The position numbers and the translations under genes are program-made. A stretch of 64,000 nt of DNA. Source: Phoronis australis. Taxonomy: Eukaryota; Phoronida; Phoronidae. Positions 60,801 through 64,000 of this stretch are shown here, one piece after another (position 1 is the stretch's first letter; every line of letters starts with the position of its first letter). The stretch covers positions 8,010-72,009 of the forward strand of contig NMRA01000398.1 in assembly GCA_002633005.1 (NCBI GenBank). Reading direction: 5' to 3'. The notes below the pieces were generated by a model. It worked only from the letters and a program-made list of their open reading frames with translations. It was not told the DNA's origin and made no database searches.

Positions 60801-63800
60801 GCAAACTTCTTTTTAAATTTTTAGGAACATTAGTCTAGCATCAACGAAATTTGCTCTTTAACAGTTCACAGTGACAGTAGTTGTAAATTTTGGTCCAATC
60901 TTAAGCCTACTCCGTGGCTGGATAAATTTCGGTCTTAGTTTAAACCGATTAAGAAATTCCATGAAAGAGGGGTATGACATTTTGGCCTCAAGTTAGCCAT
61001 ATTTATGTCTCAGTTAAGAAGAAAACATTTCAAGACATAGTTCCGTAAACTTAGATTCATGCAAATGTAGCAATGACCAATCTCAGATTGGAATAGTCTT
61101 GAAATTTAATCATCAATTCATAGTACTGTTGTTGCATAAAATTGCAATGAGAAATAATTATAGAGAAAACCACTTAAACGGAGATGGACTGACCAGACAG
61201 TGGTGTGTGGTGGAACCACAGGTCCATACTAAAACTGCACAAGACTAAGCTAGGCAACTTTTAACCTCAACCTTTGACGTTCCGGAAAATATCCAGCTTG
61301 TAGGGATGAAAAAAAAACTCATTCTCCTTATGCCAATATTTTTGTTATTTCACTGCCATTGATTTGCTCACATATTGAATTTAGTCCGATGAAGTCAAAA
61401 GTTTAAAACGAAAGTATTGGAAATTTCCACAACTCTAATAACTAAGGTTTGATAATCCATATGTACAATGGACAAAACCTGTGTTTGTTTGCACAAGGTA
61501 CTAATGGTCAACAAGTTGTTACTCACTGAAATTACTGGATTGAGTAATGTTTTAACTTCCGGCAAGTATGTAGTCCGTTCACTAACCGGAAAGTGGCGCC
61601 CCTCGTCTAGGAGTTGTGAATCTTTGGTTACGTGCAAACGCACTTTAAGAAGTGACAGGCTTAGAATTATAGTAATTGCAGTCTGTCTGGTACACATTTC
61701 ACCAGACGTGCTCAGGCCACGCATGAGAGCCAATTGTACAGATCACCTCGAACCACTTTTGCATGTGGGTCAATTGTGCTAATCACCTCGAACCGTTTTG
61801 TACATTATTATTATGTAGATAAAACCGAGCTGATAAGCTAGACTTAAGGGTCTAGCAGTGTGGCCCAGTGAAACTCAATCCCAACGGCAACGACGACTAA
61901 AGGAAGTGGGCACCAATCACACTAAGCCATATTGCCTCATATGAGGCTTGAGATTCATACTGATCCCGGGTCCTATCGAAGCTAAATGTTGTGTACCTCA
62001 TATTGTATATAGACTCAGTTGACTAGCCTGTTGAAAACGTCAAAACAAAAATGGGCTCACCTAAAGCCCACTCAAATGCCGTTAATGGATTTTCGTCTTC
62101 GCTATCAGTGAAATCACTCGCAGACCAAGATAATGTGACTTCAGTGTGCCCTACAGATGGCGTAAACGTCTGGCTCGTTGTCGGTGGAGTTTGATCTATG
62201 ATGAATTTTCCAATAGCTTCAATAGATTCTAGGCCAACTTTGTTGATAGCCTTCACCATAACATACACTTGAGATGCTTGCCCGAATCCAGTGTGAAGCT
62301 TCTTAAAGTGCGTTTTCATTTGGGTTGACTGATACCCAACAATGTCCGGTACAGCTTTCTTGTTGGCAGCAGATGCGAATCCTATTTCATAATCGCGTAT
62401 TTGACTCTCAGATTCATTAAATTTCCATGAAAGCTCTAAAGTGTCTTTGTGGTGATAAATCGGTGTTTGTCCATTAGTTTTTATACCCAGAGGAACCTTG
62501 TAACTGACGAATACTGGGGGTGTCGTGTCAACGATAACACCATCACTGCAAGATGGTACCGATGGCGTAATGGCGTTGTTAATGGCAATTACACTGACGA
62601 AATAACGCGTTAGATTGGTTGTGAGTGCTCCTGTTGAGTTGGCAGTTGTCTTTGTTCCGTTAGCATAGAGTTCGTCGGTTGTCCAACATCGTTCAGCCAC
62701 TGCGTACCTGCATCGATAAATAATTAAATCATATAACTAAATTTATGTATAACAAAACCAAAGTCGTTGCTAGTGCTCTGTTTTTAATTTCAGTGTTTTT
62801 TTCGTTTTACAGTTATTGGTTTATTTCGGTGAATGATTAGAGTATCTTCAACAATATTTTTTATGAGAAAAAGCCTACATGTACCCTACTACTGATGTCC
62901 TTAAGGAAATATTATAACTTGACTATTCCAAAAATGAGATTGGTGCATTAAGGAAGCACTGACTTGTAATATCGTATTCCACTTTCGTAGTCTGAAAATC
63001 CGAGCCACGATCCGACCACAGAGTTATCACTTTTGTAATCTACGTCTGTCTGTCCATGACTTCCGTCCCACACTGTGCCATTCATTGGAGGTGAGTTGTC
63101 CGCGTGAACCTTTAACTCAAACTTCTTGACTAGTCTTGCCTCATTTTCGACCTCAATCTCAAAAAAGTAGTCCCGGTTGTGCAAGCCAATGTGGGTATTT
63201 GCTGCGACTATCGGATTCAAGTCGAGGGCGTAAGTGGACATCTCACAAGGCCCAATGGATGGGCAGTAACACGGAGCTCCTCCTACAGGACATGGCTCCT
63301 GGAAAGCAAGCCCGAAAGGATATATTATTCCAATTTTAGTTGAGAAAAGATTTGCATAGTACAAATGGTGTTTGGCTTGTGGTGGGATTGCAGTAAACAT
63401 GTTTACTTGTTGGACTAGATGTGTACAGTGATACATTTACATTTATATCTGTCCATCCGTTCGCCTGCTTTTAGGCCTTTCGTTCATCGGCGTGTATGAA
63501 ATTCCCACGTGGTTCTATTTCAGCCATTCTTTTTTAATTCATTTTCTTTTCCAGCTGTGCTGTAATATGTAAGCTCACGTCTACCTGTTTTAGTTCAGTA
63601 ACGTATTAGTTCGACTAGAATTCCGTCTCTCTTTTTAATCTATTCGCTTTCCTGTATTTCCAGTATTGCAAATTGGAATTTTAATGGCTGTCTAATGATT
63701 AAAAAAACTAAGACAAGTTTCCAACTAGAATATCTACGGCGGTTCCGACCTTCAAGATCCAGAAATGGTAACACAAGCTCACACTTGAGATTTAGAAATG

Positions 63801-64000
63801 CACTCACGCCTGTTCCTTTATGTACAACAGGTATAGACCCTTCCCCGTGTTCGTTTGATCCACCAGTCGATACCCCTAAACGATAAGTGACTCTTCTTAC
63901 GCCGCTATGTGTATCCCATGTCTTAAACACGAGCGACATTGTGTGGAGCTCATGAGAGTCGTGGACGTACACTTGAGTATGACCGTCTTTCACAAGCCAC
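41696..64000 (-). CDS. Very large secreted-type protein of fibronectin-III-like modules (5'-partial, 13 exons)
   Basis: Thirteen exons encode 2,649 residues; the N terminus lies beyond the window. All twelve junctions are GT-AG and in phase. The unit, about 100-150 residues, starts D-x-TPP or a close variant, passes through W-x-GF-x-D-x-x-SGI-x-x-Y-x-x-x-IG, an F-x-x-VG block and an L-x-x-G-x-x-YY-V-x-V-x-A-x-N-x-x-GL strand, then SDGV-x-VD leads to the next TPP. I count about fifteen linkers. The pattern is fibronectin-III-like: beta-sandwich adhesive modules. It holds many N-x-S/T sites, a Thr-rich mucin-like tract (42170-42328) and Cys-rich inserts, and has no membrane helix at the C terminus. 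An extracellular matrix or surface-associated role is inferred. Similar uncharacterised proteins occur in marine invertebrates (general knowledge). It could be GPI- or membrane-anchored only through the unseen N-terminal part. Confidence 0.9.
43070..44420. repeat. Degenerate tandem array with CACTAGGGGGC-like motifs
   Basis: About six loosely repeated units of roughly 200 bp. Each has a C-CAC(T/C)AG-(A/G)-(T/G)GG-CAC motif (near 43555, 43698, 44055, 44205, 44310), an AATCGGTCTGAAACTCGT-like block and a GCTAAAT-TC-CAAAG block. Strongly diverged; non-coding. Confidence 0.55.
46050..46230. repeat. GC-rich duplicated segment
   Basis: Two imperfect units sharing GG(C/G)(G/A)GCGC(G/A)GCACTGAAAAA, each followed by a C/G-run hairpin (CGGGGCTATGCCCCCG and GGGGGTGGCTACAGCCCCC). 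It stands out from the AT-rich intron. Confidence 0.5.
46514..47821 (-). CDS. Large modular gene, exon 12 in window (1.31 kb)
   Basis: Residues 1846-2280. Linkers DNEPPLGG, DNTPPVGY and DWLPPTVA; strands TKYYVTVRAVNNVGL and SSYYVLVKAIDAAGH. Between the second and third linkers is a long non-modular stretch (about residues 1960-2130) with a carbohydrate-binding-like feel (FNGAWTVGNKTVLDVG) that I cannot assign. Donor GTAAGT, phase 1. Confidence 0.92.
47822..49591 (-). other. Large modular gene intron with antisense protease fragment
   Basis: 1.77 kb. Contains the plus-strand USP-like fragment (47957-48208). The rest holds short frames without motifs. Confidence 0.65.
47957..48208 (+). pseudogene. 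Ubiquitin-specific protease (USP) C-terminal fragment
   Basis: One frame encodes VICIHILR, NGEKINTKIS, YKIKAVIEHHGRKTTGGHYTC, WINFDDSTV and DAYIAIYEL, then stop. GGHYT with its histidine is the His box of USP cysteine proteases, and FDDS the third catalytic element. The Cys box, normally some 250 or more residues earlier, is absent; upstream DNA is exon 12 of the large gene on the other strand. Probably a truncated retrocopy or transposon-carried piece. A terminal exon of an unseen gene is possible but less likely. Confidence 0.7.
49592..51150 (-). CDS. Large modular gene, exon 11 in window (1.56 kb)
   Basis: Residues 1326-1844. Linkers DNTAPTAQ, DSTPPHLG and DFTPPRVA. One interior insert (about 50108-50226) has the spacing C-x4-C-x3-C-x-C-x9-C-x8-C and is followed by a DINNDKDF segment. 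Ends HYEVIVGTTVEG at GTAAGA, phase 1. Confidence 0.92.
51482..51665 (-). CDS. Large modular gene, exon 10 in window
   Basis: LFPGEKYYVTVKACNEINMC, TSDGVIADNSPPLPGVV. Acceptor TTCTAG, donor GTGAGT, phases 1 and 2. Confidence 0.88.
52191..53754. mobile_element. 1.56-kb TIR element with AACTTAAGTT subterminal arrays
   Basis: A perfect 22-bp inverted terminus begins CCCTTACAAAAATGAAC and ends in CTTAAG. Both subterminal zones (52200-52350 and 53525-53750) carry many copies of (A)AACTTAAGTTTTTC, itself palindromic at its core. The middle holds two tandem hairpin units (52981-53091) and no transposase frame. Flanks show no obvious target duplication. Non-autonomous DNA transposon, superfamily unknown. 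Confidence 0.75.
52981..53091. repeat. Two tandem 55-bp hairpin units
   Basis: Units 52981-53035 and 53036-53091, each TAGGCAATGACCAT-GCCTC, then GTTGGCCCGA and GAGGCGATGC. CATCGCCTC pairs with GAGGCGATG inside unit 1; in unit 2 the pairing keeps one mismatch. Inside the TIR element. Confidence 0.75.
53796..53949 (-). CDS. Large modular gene, exon 9 in window
   Basis: GDWDYQQDTTKISANWFGF, QDGESSVRYYVAVG and FESVGDVT, the central part of one module. Acceptor TTTAACAG, donor GTGTGT, phases 0 and 1. Confidence 0.88.
54486..54809. mobile_element. Inverted pair of GTTCAGTAG-type MITEs (fold-back)
   Basis: Copy a (54486-54624) and copy b in reverse (54690-54809) are separated by about 65 bp. Each matches the solo MITE at 25216-25366, including the CGCGAGATTACGTGAGA block and TAGGTCCTAGCG units. 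The pair forms a near-perfect stem of about 120 bp. In an intron of the large modular gene. Confidence 0.78.
55015..55050. repeat. (GT)n microsatellite
   Basis: GT/TG dinucleotide run with a few interruptions, between exons 8 and 9 of the large gene. Confidence 0.9.
55543..55650 (-). CDS. Large modular gene, exon 8 in window (108 nt)
   Basis: ATNVIGLSAAGTSP, linker-like CDTTGPAKGYVYDG, ending DRKQ at GTGAGT. Phase 0 on both sides. Confidence 0.88.
55702..55727. repeat. Poly(A)/poly(T) tract
   Basis: About 26 consecutive A on the plus strand. On the gene strand it is a T-run about 50 bases before the exon 8 acceptor. Confidence 0.9.
55970..56280 (-). CDS. Large modular gene, exon 7 in window
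   Basis: AIDHVGLSTNAVS, linker DTSPPQAN, WEAFSDPHSALITYRVAIG and YYAQIL at a GTACGT donor. Joining to the next exon restores YYAQIL-ATNVIGL, as the module requires. Confidence 0.88.
56379..56495 (-). CDS. Large modular gene, exon 6 in window (117 nt)
   Basis: Not an obvious frame alone, but phase 1 on both sides recovers the module core: TTPGAVDVRAFVDVG, then LNLESGKTYYVSVR. Acceptor TTTTAAG, donor GTAATG. Confidence 0.85.
56659..57442 (-). CDS. Large modular gene, exon 5 in window
   Basis: Residues 773-1033. AIYFSVKGYNPL strand, a long insert with several N-x-T sites (YNLTGHKVNGTN), GRKYYTCVHSNQ, linker DTSPPSRG and WWGFADIEESVADV ending KYGIG at GTAAGC. Confidence 0.9.
57443..58262 (-). 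other. Large modular gene intron, nothing further seen
   Basis: 820 bp of AT-rich DNA between phase-0 exons. Short frames on both strands have no motif. Confidence 0.7.
58263..59404 (-). CDS. Large modular gene, exon 4 in window
   Basis: Residues 393-772 (380 codons). Contains linker TTTPPRPG, W-SGFEHYRDTLTYDVAIG, FTNVGN, YYVTVSAKGSVG, SSDGVKVIDPSS and a variant module with CSDDTT and CSQFADNISCSE cysteines. Acceptor TTCAAG, donor GTAAAT, phases 1 and 0. Confidence 0.9.
60043..60075 (-). ncRNA. Hammerhead-ribozyme-like core, left arm
   Basis: Minus strand: CTGAGGA (60075-60069), stem GGTGT / ACACC with a 10-base loop, then GAAAC (60047-60043). Fits CUGANGA - stem II - GAAA. A TTTTAAAA palindrome lies about 6 bases downstream. 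Stems I and III and the cleavage site are not resolved. Confidence 0.55.
60161..60358 (-). pseudogene. Penelope-like GIY-YIG C-terminal fragment, left arm
   Basis: Minus-strand frame: DRNSHVNIHLQSSN, FNDFAIIDQAVT, KIREALHISWCKPNLNRQ, stop. It matches the C-terminal tail of Penelope-like polyproteins (EAlHI, PxLNRQ). The rest of the endonuclease and the reverse transcriptase are absent. Confidence 0.6.
60370..60567 (+). pseudogene. Penelope-like GIY-YIG C-terminal fragment, right arm
   Basis: Plus-strand mirror of the left arm. The peptides are nearly identical (KIREALHISWCKPNLNRQ kept), with differences near SSNNRYHECS. That both arms keep the frame suggests a fairly recent origin. Confidence 0.6.
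60653..60685 (+). ncRNA. Hammerhead-ribozyme-like core, right arm
   Basis: Plus strand: CTGAGGA (60653-60659), stem GGTG / CACC, GAAAC (60681-60685), with TTTTAAAA downstream. One base of the left-arm stem has changed (GGTGT to GGTGC), shortening stem II to four pairs. Confidence 0.55.
62061..62707 (-). CDS. Large modular gene, exon 3 in window
   Basis: Residues 177-391. Two linkers, DTTPPVFV and DQTPPTTS, each preceded by a strand like TRYFVSVIAINN or VYVMVKAINKVGL. Ends EWALG at GTGAGC, phase 1. Confidence 0.9.
62964..63298 (-). CDS. Large modular gene, exon 2 in window
   Basis: Starts EPCPVGGAPCYCPSIGPC, a tight five-cysteine cluster, then a YFFEIEV strand, linker DNSPP and W-LGFSDYESGIRYY. 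Ends at GTCAGT, phase 2, completing Lys with the next exon. Confidence 0.88.
63808..64000 (-). CDS. Large modular gene, exon 1 in window (5'-partial)
   Basis: Residues 1-64 of the visible protein: KDGHTQVYVH, WDTHSGVRRVTYRLG, then VVHKGTG at a GTGAGT donor, phase 0. SGVRRVTYRLG is the SGIxxYxxxIG core of a module whose start lies outside the window. Confidence 0.85.

Larger units (their letters stand above)
59405..62060 (-). other. Large modular gene intron containing a Penelope-like palindrome
   Basis: 2.66 kb. Apart from the palindrome at 60010-60719 I see only short open frames with no motif. The exon phases on either side (1 and 1) join directly. Confidence 0.7.

Noticed and set aside
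1-64000. CRISPR arrays, bacterial operons or rRNA genes
   Set aside because: No regularly spaced identical repeats, no compact operon-like coding and no rRNA-like conserved blocks; the DNA is intron-rich and animal-like.

Overview
The window is animal nuclear DNA. Coding regions are split into short exons by GT-AG introns, and every splice junction I joined keeps the reading frame. Gene density is low and mobile-element remnants fill introns and spacers. The mix (small EF-hand proteins, a divergent kinase, a very large secreted protein of repeated DxTPP / SGIxxY modules, Penelope-like and THAP-type transposon remnants) suits a marine invertebrate such as a cnidarian, lophotrochozoan, hemichordate or lancelet. 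I cannot place it more finely.

Layout. (1) 1-6566: no gene seen; repeats only. (2) 6567-11943, minus: EF-hand gene A, four coding exons, 144 aa. (3) 11944-20242: spacer with a hairpin, an 800-bp tandem duplication and interspersed repeats. (4) 20243-28023, minus: EF-hand gene B, 147 aa, a paralogue of A with the same exon plan; its first intron holds a THAP/TTAA transposon. (5) 30704-40656, plus: a four-exon, 420-aa predicted pseudokinase; its first intron holds a second copy of the same transposon family. (6) 41696 to beyond 64000, minus: thirteen exons and 2,649 residues of a very large secreted-type protein with about fifteen fibronectin-III-like modules; its N terminus lies outside the window. 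Its introns hold a ubiquitin-protease fragment, a degenerate tandem array, a TIR transposon, a fold-back MITE pair and a large palindrome of Penelope-like 3' ends with hammerhead-ribozyme-like cores.

The EF-hand proteins look like small intracellular calcium sensors or buffers, gene A having atypical loops. The kinase-fold protein has lost its catalytic and metal-binding aspartates. The large protein looks extracellular. Nothing shows that these genes share a pathway. The pseudokinase (plus) and the large gene (minus) converge with about 1 kb between their stop codons.

All calls come from reading translations and matching splice phase by eye. Family names rest on motifs, not database searches.
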